Source: DATMXT01 sp035560415
Lineage (GTDB): Bacteria > Bacillota > Clostridia > Oscillospirales > Feifaniaceae
Direction: 5' to 3'
Assembly (NCBI GenBank): GCA_035560415.1
Contig: DATMZG010000089.1
Coordinates: 1-64,000, forward strand
DNA length: 64,000 nt
Shown here: positions 17,837-26,225 of the stretch, piece by piece
Layout of the letters: every line of letters begins with the position of its first letter
Position numbering within the stretch: the stretch's first letter is position 1
Translations under genes and position numbers: made by a program
The notes under the pieces: model-generated
Told to the model about the DNA's origin: nothing
Database searches by the model: none
Seen by the model: the letters and a program-made list of their open reading frames with translations, nothing else

Positions 17837-18853
17837 ATGGAAAACTCCGCATATAAAAAGGCCGGCGTCGACGTGACGGCCGGGTACCGCGCGGTCGACC
17901 TCATTAAGCCCTATGCGGCAAAGACCGCAATTCCGGGCGTGCTCGGGGGACTTGGCGGCTTTGGCGCCGCCTTTGAACTCGACTTGTCGCGCTTTTCGCA
18001 CCCCGTCCTCATCTCGGGCACCGACGGCGTGGGCACCAAGCTCAAGCTCGCTTTCGCCATGGACAAGCACGACACCATCGGCGTCGACTGCGTCGCCATG
18101 TGCGTCAACGACATTGTCTGCAGCGGCGCCGCCCCGCTCTTTTTTCTCGACTATATCGCAATGGGCAAAAACGAGCCCCTGCGCACTGCCGCCGTCGTCA
18201 AAGGCGTGGCGGACGGCTGCCTTGAGGCGGGGTGCGCCCTGGTCGGCGGCGAGATGGCCGAAATGCCGGGCTTTTACCCGGAGGACGAGTACGACCTCGC
18301 GGGCTTTGCGGTGGGGGCCGTCAATAAGGCCGACCTCGTGGACGGCAGCGCCGTCGCGCAGGGCGACATCATAGTCGGTATGCCCTCAACCGGTGTGCAC
18401 TCCAACGGCTTCTCCCTTGTCCGCCGGATTATCGCGGACCGGGAACTTGATATTGAAAAGACTTATGACGGCCTCCCCGCCCCTCTGGGCGAAGTGCTGC
18501 TGACCCCGACCGCCATTTATGTAAAGCCGGTACTCGAACTCTTTAAGAAAGTCAAACCCCACGGCTTTGCCCATGTCACGGGCGGCGGCTTTTATGAAAA
18601 CCTGCCGCGGGCTTTCGGACCGGGGCTCTCGGCCGTCGTCGACAAGTCGGCCGTCCCCGCCCTGCCCATTTTCAGCTTTCTCGGCAAGGCCGGCGCCATT
18701 CCCGAAGATGAGATGTACGGCACCTTCAACATGGGGGTCGGCATGGCGGTCTGCCTCGCGCCGCAGGATGTGGAGGTCGCCTTTGAGACGCTGCCCGGCG
18801 CATTTATTCTCGGCAAAGTCGAAGCGGGCGGGCGGCCTGTCGTCATCCGATGA
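17837..18853 (+). CDS. purM: phosphoribosylformylglycinamidine cyclo-ligase
   Basis: 338 residues. AIR synthetase: closes the imidazole ring of FGAM with ATP. The family signature GTDGVGTKLKLA is at about 56-67, and the conserved Gly-rich stretch HVTGGGFYENLPR at about 245. ATG follows GGGAGAC. The stop overlaps the purN start by 4 bases (ATGA), so purM and purN are translationally coupled. Confidence 0.97.
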   Translation: MENSAYKKAGVDVTAGYRAVDLIKPYAAKTAIPGVLGGLGGFGAAFELDLSRFSHPVLISGTDGVGTKLKLAFAMDKHDTIGVDCVAMCVNDIVCSGAAPLFFLDYIAMGKNEPLRTAAVVKGVADGCLEAGCALVGGEMAEMPGFYPEDEYDLAGFAVGAVNKADLVDGSAVAQGDIIVGMPSTGVHSNGFSLVRRIIADRELDIEKTYDGLPAPLGEVLLTPTAIYVKPVLELFKKVKPHGFAHVTGGGFYENLPRAFGPGLSAVVDKSAVPALPIFSFLGKAGAIPEDEMYGTFNMGVGMAVCLAPQDVEVAFETLPGAFILGKVEAGGRPVVIR

Positions 18854-19452
18854 GGCCCCGCATCGGCGTTTTGGTGTCGGGCGGCGGCACGAATCTCCAG
18901 GCCCTCATTGACGCCGGCGACCTCGGGGGCGACATTGCGCTCACCGTCTCAAGCGCAGCGGGGGCCTACGCCCTCGAGCGGGCAAAAGCCGCCGGCATCG
19001 AGGCCGTCACCCTGCCAAAGCACAGGACGAAGCAGCTCGCTTACTCCGAGGCCCTGCGGGACCTGCTTGTGGAAAAGGAAATCGACCTTGTCGTGCTGGC
19101 GGGCTTTCTCGTCGTGCTGCGCGAGCCGATGCTTAGCGCTTTCCCGGAGCGCATTGTCAACGTGCACCCCTCCCTCATCCCCGCCTTTTGCGGCGACGGA
19201 TACTATGGGCTCAAAGTGCACGAGGCGGCCCTGGCCCGCGGCGTCAAAGTGACGGGGGCGACGGTGCACCTCGTCAACGAGGTCACTGACGGCGGGCGAA
19301 TTTTGCTCCAAAAGGCCGTTGAAGTCCACGAGGGCGACACCCCCGAGACGCTTCAGCGCCGGGTCATGGAGGAGGCCGAGTGGCTCCTTTTGCCCGCAGC
19401 CGTCAGAATGCTCTGCGCCGAAATCGTCTCCGGACGGAAAAACCCCACCTAA
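18850..19452 (+). CDS. purN: phosphoribosylglycinamide formyltransferase
   Basis: 200 residues, the 10-formyl-tetrahydrofolate-dependent GAR transformylase. The N-terminal phosphate-binding loop VLVSGGGTNLQ, the catalytic NVHPSLIP (Asn and His) and the catalytic Asp in NEVTDGGRI are all present. It overlaps purM by 4 bases. A 54-base gap with GGAGGTTG separates it from purH. Confidence 0.97.
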   Translation: MRPRIGVLVSGGGTNLQALIDAGDLGGDIALTVSSAAGAYALERAKAAGIEAVTLPKHRTKQLAYSEALRDLLVEKEIDLVVLAGFLVVLREPMLSAFPERIVNVHPSLIPAFCGDGYYGLKVHEAALARGVKVTGATVHLVNEVTDGGRILLQKAVEVHEGDTPETLQRRVMEEAEWLLLPAAVRMLCAEIVSGRKNPT

Positions 19453-19506
19453 CTTTTGTTGCGGAATATCCATTTGGATTTTTGAAAATATCAGGAGGTT
19501 GAAAGT

Positions 19507-21051
19507 ATGCGCGCACTGGTAAGCGTATCCGACAAGACGGGGGCCGTGGACTTCGCAAAGGGACTTGCGGACCTCGGCTATGAGATTCTCTCGACCGGCG
19601 GCACGGCAAAGGCCCTGCGGGAGGCGGGCGTTCCGGTCACTGAGGTGTCCGAGGTGACCGGCTTTCCCGAATGTCTTGACGGCAGGGTCAAGACCCTGCA
19701 CCCCGCCATTCACGCGGGCGTCCTTGCCATGCGCGACAACCCCGAGCACATGGAGCAGCTGAAAGCGCTCGGCATTGCGACCATCGACGTCGTCGCCATC
19801 AACCTCTACCCCTTCAAGGCCACCGTCATGAAGCCCGGCGTCACCTTTGAGGAGGCCATTGAAAACATCGACATCGGCGGCCCCACGATGATTCGGGCCG
19901 CGGCAAAAAACTGGCAGGACGTCGTCGTCGCGGTCGACCCGGCCGACTACCCCGGCATTTTGGCGGACCTCGCCGCGGGCGGCCTCACCAAAGAGCGCAA
20001 AGCGGCCCTCGCCCGCAAGGTCTTTGCCCACACGGCGAACTACGACGCCATGATTTCAACCTGGCTTCGCCGGCAGGCGGGCGAGGAGGACTTCCCCGAG
20101 AACTTCACGGCCACCTACGAAAAAGTGCAGGACATGCGCTACGGCGAAAACCCCCACCAGAAGGCCGCTTTTTACCGCGAAATCGGCCGCGGCTTCGAGG
20201 GCACCTTAGCCGCAGCGAAACAGCTCCACGGCAAGGAGCTCTCCTACAACAACGTGGGCGACACGAACGGCGCCCTCGACGTCTTAAAGGAGCTCGGCGC
20301 CGACCGGCCCTGCGCCGTTGCCGTCAAGCACGCCAACCCCTGCGGCGTCGGGTTGGGGGACACGTTGGCCGAGGCCTACAAGAGGGCCTACGATGCCGAC
20401 CCCGTCTCCATTTTCGGCGGCATCGTGGCTCTGAACCGCCCCTGCGACGCCGAGACCGCCGAGATGATGTCCCAGATTTTCCTTGAAATAGTCGTCGCCC
20501 CCGCCTTTTCGGAGGAGGCCGTCGACATTTTGGGGCGCAAAAAGAACATCCGGCTTTTGGAGCTGCCCGCCGTCATGGAGAAAAACAGGGCCGACATGCT
20601 CGACATGAAAAAGGTGGCGGGCGGTCTCCTCGTGCAGGAGCTCGACACGGAACTTTTCGATGAAGCCGACTGCAAGGTCGTGACCGAGCGCGCCCCCACC
20701 GAAGAGGAGCTTGCCACCCTGAAATTTGCGATGAAGGTCGTCAAACACACCAAGTCCAACGCCATCGTGCTGGCAAAGGGCGAGGCCACGACCGGCGTCG
20801 GCCCGGGGCAGACCAACCGCGTGACAGCGCTTGACCTTGCCATCAAATACGCCGGCGACAAGGCCGCGGGCTCTGTCATGGCCTCCGACGCCTTCTTCCC
20901 CTTTGCCGACTGCGTCGAGGCGGCGGCCGCGGCCGGAATCACGGCCATCATTCAGCCGGGCGGCTCCATTCGCGACGAGGACTCCATCGCCGCCTGCAAC
21001 AAGTACGGCATTGCCATGGTCTTCACCGGCATGCGGCACTTCAAGCACTGA
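19507..21051 (+). CDS. purH: bifunctional AICAR transformylase / IMP cyclohydrolase
   Basis: 514 residues. Last two steps to IMP. The N-terminal MGS-like cyclohydrolase domain begins [12 protein letters not shown] and runs to about residue 190. The C-terminal transformylase has KHANPCGVG with the catalytic Lys-His pair, and [12 protein letters not shown] at the domain junction. Ribosome site GGAGGTTG. Length is normal for the family. Confidence 0.97.
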   Translation: MRALVSVSDKTGAVDFAKGLADLGYEILSTGGTAKALREAGVPVTEVSEVTGFPECLDGRVKTLHPAIHAGVLAMRDNPEHMEQLKALGIATIDVVAINLYPFKATVMKPGVTFEEAIENIDIGGPTMIRAAAKNWQDVVVAVDPADYPGILADLAAGGLTKERKAALARKVFAHTANYDAMISTWLRRQAGEEDFPENFTATYEKVQDMRYGENPHQKAAFYREIGRGFEGTLAAAKQLHGKELSYNNVGDTNGALDVLKELGADRPCAVAVKHANPCGVGLGDTLAEAYKRAYDADPVSIFGGIVALNRPCDAETAEMMSQIFLEIVVAPAFSEEAVDILGRKKNIRLLELPAVMEKNRADMLDMKKVAGGLLVQELDTELFDEADCKVVTERAPTEEELATLKFAMKVVKHTKSNAIVLAKGEATTGVGPGQTNRVTALDLAIKYAGDKAAGSVMASDAFFPFADCVEAAAAAGITAIIQPGGSIRDEDSIAACNKYGIAMVFTGMRHFKH

Positions 21052-21052
21052 G

Positions 21053-21092
21053 GATAGAGGATGAAGATAGAGGATAAGATAGAGGATAAGAT
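21053..21092 (+). repeat. three tandem GATAGAGGAT repeats between purH and purD
   Basis: GATAGAGGATGAA is followed by two copies of GATAGAGGATAA, ending at the purD ATG. Each copy carries an AGAGGAT that could serve as a ribosome binding site, and the last is 7-8 bases before the start codon. The tract fills almost the whole 41-base purH-purD gap. Confidence 0.9.
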
Positions 21093-22343
21093 ATGACGAT
21101 ACTTGTCGTAGGCGGCGGCGGAAGAGAGCACGCCATCGTCTGGAAGCTCGCACAGAGCCGCCATAATCCAGCCCTCCACTGTGCGCCCGGTAACGCCGGC
21201 ATTGCGGCCCTCGCCGCCTGCCACCCCGTCCCCGCCTCCGACCTCGACGGGCAGGTGGCCCTGGCCAAAAAAATCGGCGCCGACCTCGTCGTCGTCGCCC
21301 CGGACGACCCGCTTGTGGCCGGCCTTGTCGACCGGCTGGAGGCGGCCGGCATTCCCGCTTTCGGGCCGACGGCCGCCGCCGCCGCCATTGAGGGCAGCAA
21401 GGTCTTCTCCAAGGACTTGATGAAGAAATACGGCATCCGCACGGCCGCCTTTGAAGTCTTTGACGACCCGGAGAAGGCATTTGCCCATATCACAAGCTAT
21501 CCCGCCGTCATCAAGGCCGAGGGGCTGGCCTTGGGCAAGGGCGTCGTCATCGCGCAGGACGCGGATGAAGCCAAAGAGGCGCTGGAGGCCATCATGGTCG
21601 AGCGCAAGTTCGGCGACTCGGGCAAAAGGGTTGTCATTGAGCAGTTTTTGAAAGGTCCTGAAGTCAGCGTGCTGGCCTTTTCGGACGGCGCCGTCCTGCG
21701 GCCGATGGTTCCGGCGCAGGACCACAAAAGGGCCTTTGACAACGACACCGGCCCCAACACCGGCGGCATGGGGGCCTTCTCCCCCTGCAAAGTCTATACG
21801 CCCGAGCTCGCGGCCCGCTGCATGGAGGAGATTTTCCTGCCCACCGTCAAAGCCATGGCGGCCGAGGGCCGGCCCTTCAAGGGCGTCCTCTACTTTGGGC
21901 TCATGATTGTCGAAGGCGTCCCCTACGTCATTGAGTACAACGCGCGCTTTGGCGACCCCGAGACCCAAGCTGTGCTGCCGCGGCTCAGGGGAGACCTCGT
22001 CGACATCATGCTGGCGACCAGAGACGGCACGCTCTCCGAAGTCCCCACCGAGTGGGAGGAGGGGGCCGCAGTCTGCGTCGTGGCGGCGTCGGGCGGCTAC
22101 CCCGGCCCTTACGGCAAAGGGTTCCCCATTGAAGGCCTTGAGGCCGCGCAGGAGGAAGGCGCCCTCATTTTCCACGCCGGCTCTGCCTTGCGGGACGGCC
22201 GGCTTGTGACGGCCGGCGGCCGGGTGCTCGGCGTTGTCGCCCGGGGCCCCTCCATGGAGGCCGCCCGCGACAGCGCATACGGATATCTGAAGAAAATTCA
22301 TTTTACGGATATGCATTACCGAAAAGACATCGGAATGAAGTGA
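21093..22343 (+). CDS. purD: phosphoribosylamine-glycine ligase
   Basis: 416 residues, ATP-grasp GAR synthetase. It starts ILVVGGGGREHAIVWKL. The ATP-grasp core has VIKAEGLALGKGV and the conserved DHKRAFDNDTGPNTGGMGAF. The metal-binding site is EYNARFGDPETQ. Its start is set by the tandem AGAGGAT sites just upstream. It is the last purine gene of this operon; purF, purE, purB and purC are not in the window. Confidence 0.97.
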   Translation: MTILVVGGGGREHAIVWKLAQSRHNPALHCAPGNAGIAALAACHPVPASDLDGQVALAKKIGADLVVVAPDDPLVAGLVDRLEAAGIPAFGPTAAAAAIEGSKVFSKDLMKKYGIRTAAFEVFDDPEKAFAHITSYPAVIKAEGLALGKGVVIAQDADEAKEALEAIMVERKFGDSGKRVVIEQFLKGPEVSVLAFSDGAVLRPMVPAQDHKRAFDNDTGPNTGGMGAFSPCKVYTPELAARCMEEIFLPTVKAMAAEGRPFKGVLYFGLMIVEGVPYVIEYNARFGDPETQAVLPRLRGDLVDIMLATRDGTLSEVPTEWEEGAAVCVVAASGGYPGPYGKGFPIEGLEAAQEEGALIFHAGSALRDGRLVTAGGRVLGVVARGPSMEAARDSAYGYLKKIHFTDMHYRKDIGMK

Positions 22344-22356
22344 GGGGTCGACGTCG

Positions 22357-23652
22357 GTGGAATCCAATAATAAAAAGAAATTCTTTTACGGCTGGGTCAT
22401 CACGCTGGCCTGTACCATGGTGGTCGGCGCGTCGACCGGCATGTTCAGCAACTGCAACGGCATTTTCGTCGTGCCGGTCACCGAGGGGCTCGGCATCACG
22501 CGGGCCGCTTTTTCGCTCTATTCCACCATTACGGGAATTTCGACGCTTTTCGGAATTGTGATTTTCGGTAAGCTGCTGCGAAAATACCCGGAGAAGATCC
22601 GGCAGTTCATGATCGTCAGCGCCGTGGTCGCGTCTTGCGCCTTTTTTTCGCTCTCCCTGTGCAATTATATCTGGCAGTTTTATGCGCTGGCGCTCGTCAC
22701 CGGCCTTTTCTGGCCGGCCCTGGGCGGCCTCACGCTGACCACCCTCATCAACAACTGGTTCAAGGAAAAGCGCGGCTTTGCCTTGGGCCTCGCCTTCACG
22801 GGCTCCGGCATCTCCTCGGCCATCATGACCCCCATTGTCACGGCTGTCGTGGCCGACCACGGCTGGCGCACCGGATTTCGGCTGCTTGCAATCTGCGCCG
22901 CGACGCTGCTGGCCATCGCGATTGCGCTCATTCGGCTTAAGCCCGAGGACGTCGGGCAGACGGCGCTCGGGGCCGACCGCATCGCCTCCGGGGACGGCAC
23001 GCCGCCGCCCGCCGTCGGCCTCACCAAGGGCGAGGCCATACGGACGCCGGCCTTTTATCTCATGGTCGTCGGCTTCATGTGTGTCAGCTTCATCGGCATG
23101 AGCATGTCGGGCCACGCCAACGCCAACCTGACCGACATCGGCTACTCCCGGATGACGGCCTCGTCGGTCATGAGCGTCGTGCTGACCATCATGATCGCCG
23201 GCAAAGTCCTTTTGGGCGCCGCCTTCGACAAGCTCGGCAGCATACGGTCTGCCTGGCTCGTGGGATTTTGCATCTCGGCCTCGGCCGTGGCGCTGCGCTT
23301 TGCCGGCCTCGCCCCCTTCATGCCGTGGGTCTACGCGGCCTGCTTCGGGTTCGGATTTGCCACCCTGACGGTGCCGCTCCCCTACTTTACGGGCGAATAC
23401 TTCGGCACCCTTGAATACGCCTCCATTTACAGCTCCGCGATGCTGCTCTCCAACATGGCGAGCGCTTTCTCCCAGCCCATCGCCGGCTGGGTGCGCGACG
23501 TCACGGGCTCCTACAACGCAATCTGGAATCTCGACATCCTGCTGGGGCTCACCGCAACGGCGGCGCTCGTCACCTCGGCGACCATGGCGCGAAAGGCCGA
23601 CTACAACCCAGAGGCAAAATTCTCGCCGTCCAAAACAAAACTGCCCCTATAA
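22357..23652 (+). CDS. MFS transporter, OFA (oxalate/formate antiporter)-like
   Basis: 431 residues with about 12 predicted membrane helices in two groups of six. The N-terminus FFYGWVITLAC matches the opening of the OFA subfamily of the major facilitator superfamily, whose members exchange small carboxylates. The substrate cannot be read from sequence. Start is GTG with AGGGG 9 bases upstream; an ATG start is not available nearby in frame. It lies 13 bases after purD and before a terminator, so it is co-transcribed with the pur genes, although a role in purine metabolism is not established. Confidence 0.82.
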   Translation: MESNNKKKFFYGWVITLACTMVVGASTGMFSNCNGIFVVPVTEGLGITRAAFSLYSTITGISTLFGIVIFGKLLRKYPEKIRQFMIVSAVVASCAFFSLSLCNYIWQFYALALVTGLFWPALGGLTLTTLINNWFKEKRGFALGLAFTGSGISSAIMTPIVTAVVADHGWRTGFRLLAICAATLLAIAIALIRLKPEDVGQTALGADRIASGDGTPPPAVGLTKGEAIRTPAFYLMVVGFMCVSFIGMSMSGHANANLTDIGYSRMTASSVMSVVLTIMIAGKVLLGAAFDKLGSIRSAWLVGFCISASAVALRFAGLAPFMPWVYAACFGFGFATLTVPLPYFTGEYFGTLEYASIYSSAMLLSNMASAFSQPIAGWVRDVTGSYNAIWNLDILLGLTATAALVTSATMARKADYNPEAKFSPSKTKLPL

Positions 23653-23660
23653 CCCCATAC

Positions 23661-23697
23661 AAAAAACCGCCCGGAACATGTTCCGGGCGGTTTTTTT
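23661..23697. terminator. bidirectional terminator between MFS gene and MalY/PatB gene
   Basis: Perfect palindrome: AAAAAACCGCCCGGAACA followed by its exact complement, with A-runs and T-runs on both sides. It ends the plus-strand pur/MFS operon and, read on minus, the DUF401-malY operon whose last stop is at 23706. Confidence 0.95.
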
Positions 23698-23705
23698 CAT
23701 ATCGC

Positions 23706-24905
23706 CTATGCGTTAAAGACGTATTTGTCGAGCCGCTCCATGGCCTCTTTGACCTGCGAAAGCGGAGAGGCGAGGTTGATGCGGATGGCGTAGGGCCTGT
23801 GGAAGGGCCGGCCGTCCTGCCAGATGACGCCGACGGCGACGCCGGCCTGCTGCAGCTCGTCAATGGTCTTGCCGTGGGCCTTGCACCACTCCTCGCAGTC
23901 GAGGTAGAGCATATAGGTGCCCTCGGGCTTGGACAGCTTGACGCCCTTGAAGTTCTTGACGACATAGTCGTAGGCGTAGTTCACGTTGCCGGACAGCACT
24001 TCAAGCAGCTCGCCGAGCCACTCATACCCTTCGGGCTTGTAGGCGCCGACAAGGGCGTGCATGGACAGCACGTTGCAGTCGTTGTAGTGGGGCAGCGAGG
24101 CCTCTTTCCTGACGCGGTCCCTGAGATAGGCGTTGTAAATGATGCTGTAGGAGCCGACAAGGCCCGCGAGGTTGAAGGTCTTGGAGGGGGCGTAAATGGC
24201 GATGGTGCGGTTTTTTGCGTCCTCCGAAACCGACTGGGTCGGGGTGTGCTTGTTGCCGTTCAAAATGAGGTCGGACCAGATTTCGTCCGAGATGACGATG
24301 CAGTCGTTGGCCTTGTAGACCTCCATCGCCTTCTCAATCTCCCACTTCTCCCACACACGGCCGCAGGGGTTGTGGGGCGAGCAGAAGACGGCGAGGTGGA
24401 TTTTGTTCTCTTTGAGCTTCTTGTCCATGTCGGCGTAGTCCATGCGCCAGGTGCCCTTTTCGTCCTGGACGAGCTCGCTGTGCACGATGTTGAATCCCGT
24501 GTTTTTGAGCGAATTCGTGAAGCCGATATAGGTCGGCGCGTGGATGAGGATGTTGTCGCCGGCCGACGCAAAGGCGTTTGCCGCCGCGACGACGCAGCCT
24601 AAGACGCCGTTCTGGTAGGCAATGCAGTCCTTGGTCAGGCCCTTGACGCCGTTGCGGGTCTCATGCCACTTGATGATGGAGTCGAAATACTCGGGGGTCA
24701 GCGTGAAATAGCCGTAGGCGGGGTGGGAGGCGCGCTCGATGATGGCCTGCGGGATGGTCGGCACGGTGGCGAAGTTCATGTCGGCAACCCACATGTTGAT
24801 TCTGGAAAATCCCGGCTTGACTTCAGCGTTTGGAATCGGGATCATCTCGGCCGCAATGGCGTCCTTGCCGCGCCGGTCCATGATGGTTGTGAAATCGTAC
24901 TTCAT
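23706..24905 (-). CDS. MalY/PatB-type PLP-dependent aminotransferase / C-S lyase
   Basis: 399 residues, fold type I PLP enzyme. Members split cystathionine or other beta-thioethers to a thiol, pyruvate and ammonia, or transaminate. The PLP lysine lies in APSKTFNLAG, the pyridine-binding Asp in VISDEIWSDL, and the substrate loop CSPHNPCGRVW is typical of the branch. The start MKYDFTTIMDR is the usual one for the family; upstream codons are open but unrelated. It lies 55 bases after a DUF401 permease on the same strand, which suggests that the permease imports its substrate. Sulfur amino acid use is an inference from the family only. Confidence 0.88.
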   Translation of the reverse strand: MKYDFTTIMDRRGKDAIAAEMIPIPNAEVKPGFSRINMWVADMNFATVPTIPQAIIERASHPAYGYFTLTPEYFDSIIKWHETRNGVKGLTKDCIAYQNGVLGCVVAAANAFASAGDNILIHAPTYIGFTNSLKNTGFNIVHSELVQDEKGTWRMDYADMDKKLKENKIHLAVFCSPHNPCGRVWEKWEIEKAMEVYKANDCIVISDEIWSDLILNGNKHTPTQSVSEDAKNRTIAIYAPSKTFNLAGLVGSYSIIYNAYLRDRVRKEASLPHYNDCNVLSMHALVGAYKPEGYEWLGELLEVLSGNVNYAYDYVVKNFKGVKLSKPEGTYMLYLDCEEWCKAHGKTIDELQQAGVAVGVIWQDGRPFHRPYAIRINLASPLSQVKEAMERLDKYVFNA

Positions 24906-24960
24906 ACTGCACACTTCTTTCAATTTTTTTAGGGTGTTCCTGTATATGCCAACCCGCCGC

Positions 24961-26163
24961 CTAAAATAAGGTGAGCAGGAGGTAGAAAAGGGAGGCAAAC
25001 CCGGCCACGACGGCCGCGACCGGAAGCGTTCTGGCCATGAGGCTCTGAAGCGTCGTGCCGAAGAATTCGCTGGCCAGCGTCAGGCAGATGTGAATGGGCG
25101 TCAGCTGCATGGCCATGTGCCCGAAGGTCATGAGCAGCATGAGCAGCGGCGCGCCGGCATTTGGCACCGTCGCAAAGGCCAGCGGCAGCACCATGACGAC
25201 AATGGCGTCAACGCCGCCGACAATGGAGCCGAAGAAAAAGAGCAGCGCGAAGGTCAGCCAGGCGGGAATCGGCAGGGATTCAAAGGTGGCCGGCAGCCGC
25301 TCCATAACGCCGGCGGCCCCAAGAACCGACGAGAAAATGAGCACGGTGTAAGTGGAAATCAGCATTTTCATGTTGACGGCCTCTTTGGCCTGTCCCGCAA
25401 GTTCCCCAAATGAGAATTTCCCGGCGACGGCCAGCAGCACCAGCACGACCAAAGTTGAAGTCTGCACTGAAATTTCAAGCACCAAAATCATGAAAATGAG
25501 CAGCAGAATGCTCCAAAGCCCTTTGAAGAGCCGGCCGAGCTCCCGCGCTTTGTTTTCGCTCATGTCGATTCCTGTCGTTTTAGGGAGCTTGCGCAGATAA
25601 ATGACATACGGCACCGCGAGCATCATGAACACGACCGGCAGCATATAGAGCATGTACTGCGCGACCGGCACGCCCGAGAGCTCGAGCGCCAGAATGACCG
25701 AGGAATAGGTCGGCAGCCAGGTCTCGGGGATGTGGCGGTAAAAGCTCGTGATGAAGGTCTTTTCGTCCTTCGTGAGATATTCTTTGCAGTCCTCGTCAAT
25801 CATGGGCGCGGCAATGAGCACAGAGCCCGGCGTGGGCAAAATTCCCATAAAAATGGGTATGACGGCGACATTGACCCGCAGCCGGTTCGAGAGGCCCACG
25901 AGGGCCGACCGGGCGGTCTCAAACATTTTTCTCGAGTTCATCATGACCTGGAGCAGCGACATCATGTAGATGATGGCGATGACCCGCCAGCTCTTCGCCC
26001 GCACCAAGGCAGCGCCCAGCGTCGTGGCCGCGAGCTGCGGCGTGAAGCCGAAAAGGACGATGGTCAGCAGCGTGCAGGCGATTGCGGCGACGTAAAGCGG
26101 CTTTTTGAGCCGCAAAATGACAATCATGCAGGCGAAAACGCCTGCCAGTTTCAGCATATCCAT
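24961..26163 (-). CDS. DUF401 family integral membrane protein (putative permease)
   Basis: 400 residues with about 10-11 hydrophobic segments. Sequence such as PIFMGILPTPGSVLIAAPM and TFGHMAMQLTPIHICLTLASE resembles the DUF401/TIGR00529 proteins, which are related to anion and gluconate-type carriers. The substrate is unknown. It stands between a two-component system and a MalY/PatB enzyme on the same strand. Its ribosome site (AGAGGGGGG) is part of a strong inverted repeat that also contains the predicted promoter (see 26175-26225). Start ATG at 26163. Confidence 0.78.
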   Translation of the reverse strand: MDMLKLAGVFACMIVILRLKKPLYVAAIACTLLTIVLFGFTPQLAATTLGAALVRAKSWRVIAIIYMMSLLQVMMNSRKMFETARSALVGLSNRLRVNVAVIPIFMGILPTPGSVLIAAPMIDEDCKEYLTKDEKTFITSFYRHIPETWLPTYSSVILALELSGVPVAQYMLYMLPVVFMMLAVPYVIYLRKLPKTTGIDMSENKARELGRLFKGLWSILLLIFMILVLEISVQTSTLVVLVLLAVAGKFSFGELAGQAKEAVNMKMLISTYTVLIFSSVLGAAGVMERLPATFESLPIPAWLTFALLFFFGSIVGGVDAIVVMVLPLAFATVPNAGAPLLMLLMTFGHMAMQLTPIHICLTLASEFFGTTLQSLMARTLPVAAVVAGFASLFYLLLTLF

Positions 26164-26174
26164 TCTATTGTAAT

Positions 26175-26225
26175 GCCCCCCTCTTGCTGCACTCTATCAT
26201 ACAGCAAAAGGGGGGCTCTCGTCAA
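26175..26225 (-). promoter_or_regulatory. promoter embedded in a hairpin in front of the DUF401 gene
   Basis: Minus strand carries TTGACG (26225-26220), 18 bases, then TATGAT (26201-26196). The spacer is one arm of a 15-base inverted repeat (26202-26216), the -10 box is its loop, and the other arm (26175-26189) holds the AGAGGGGGG ribosome site. In minus-strand RNA all 15 pairs form, one as G-U. A transcript begun at this promoter would lack the first arm, so only read-through RNA from the kinase gene could fold. Confidence 0.6.

Noticed and set aside
18949..20031. Minus-strand open frame of 360 codons over purN/purH
   Set aside because: Antisense to two clear purine genes and spans their intergenic gap; no ribosome site.
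20952..22367. Minus-strand open frame of about 470 codons over purD
   Set aside because: Antisense to purD with its complete ATP-grasp motifs; the start has no ribosome site.
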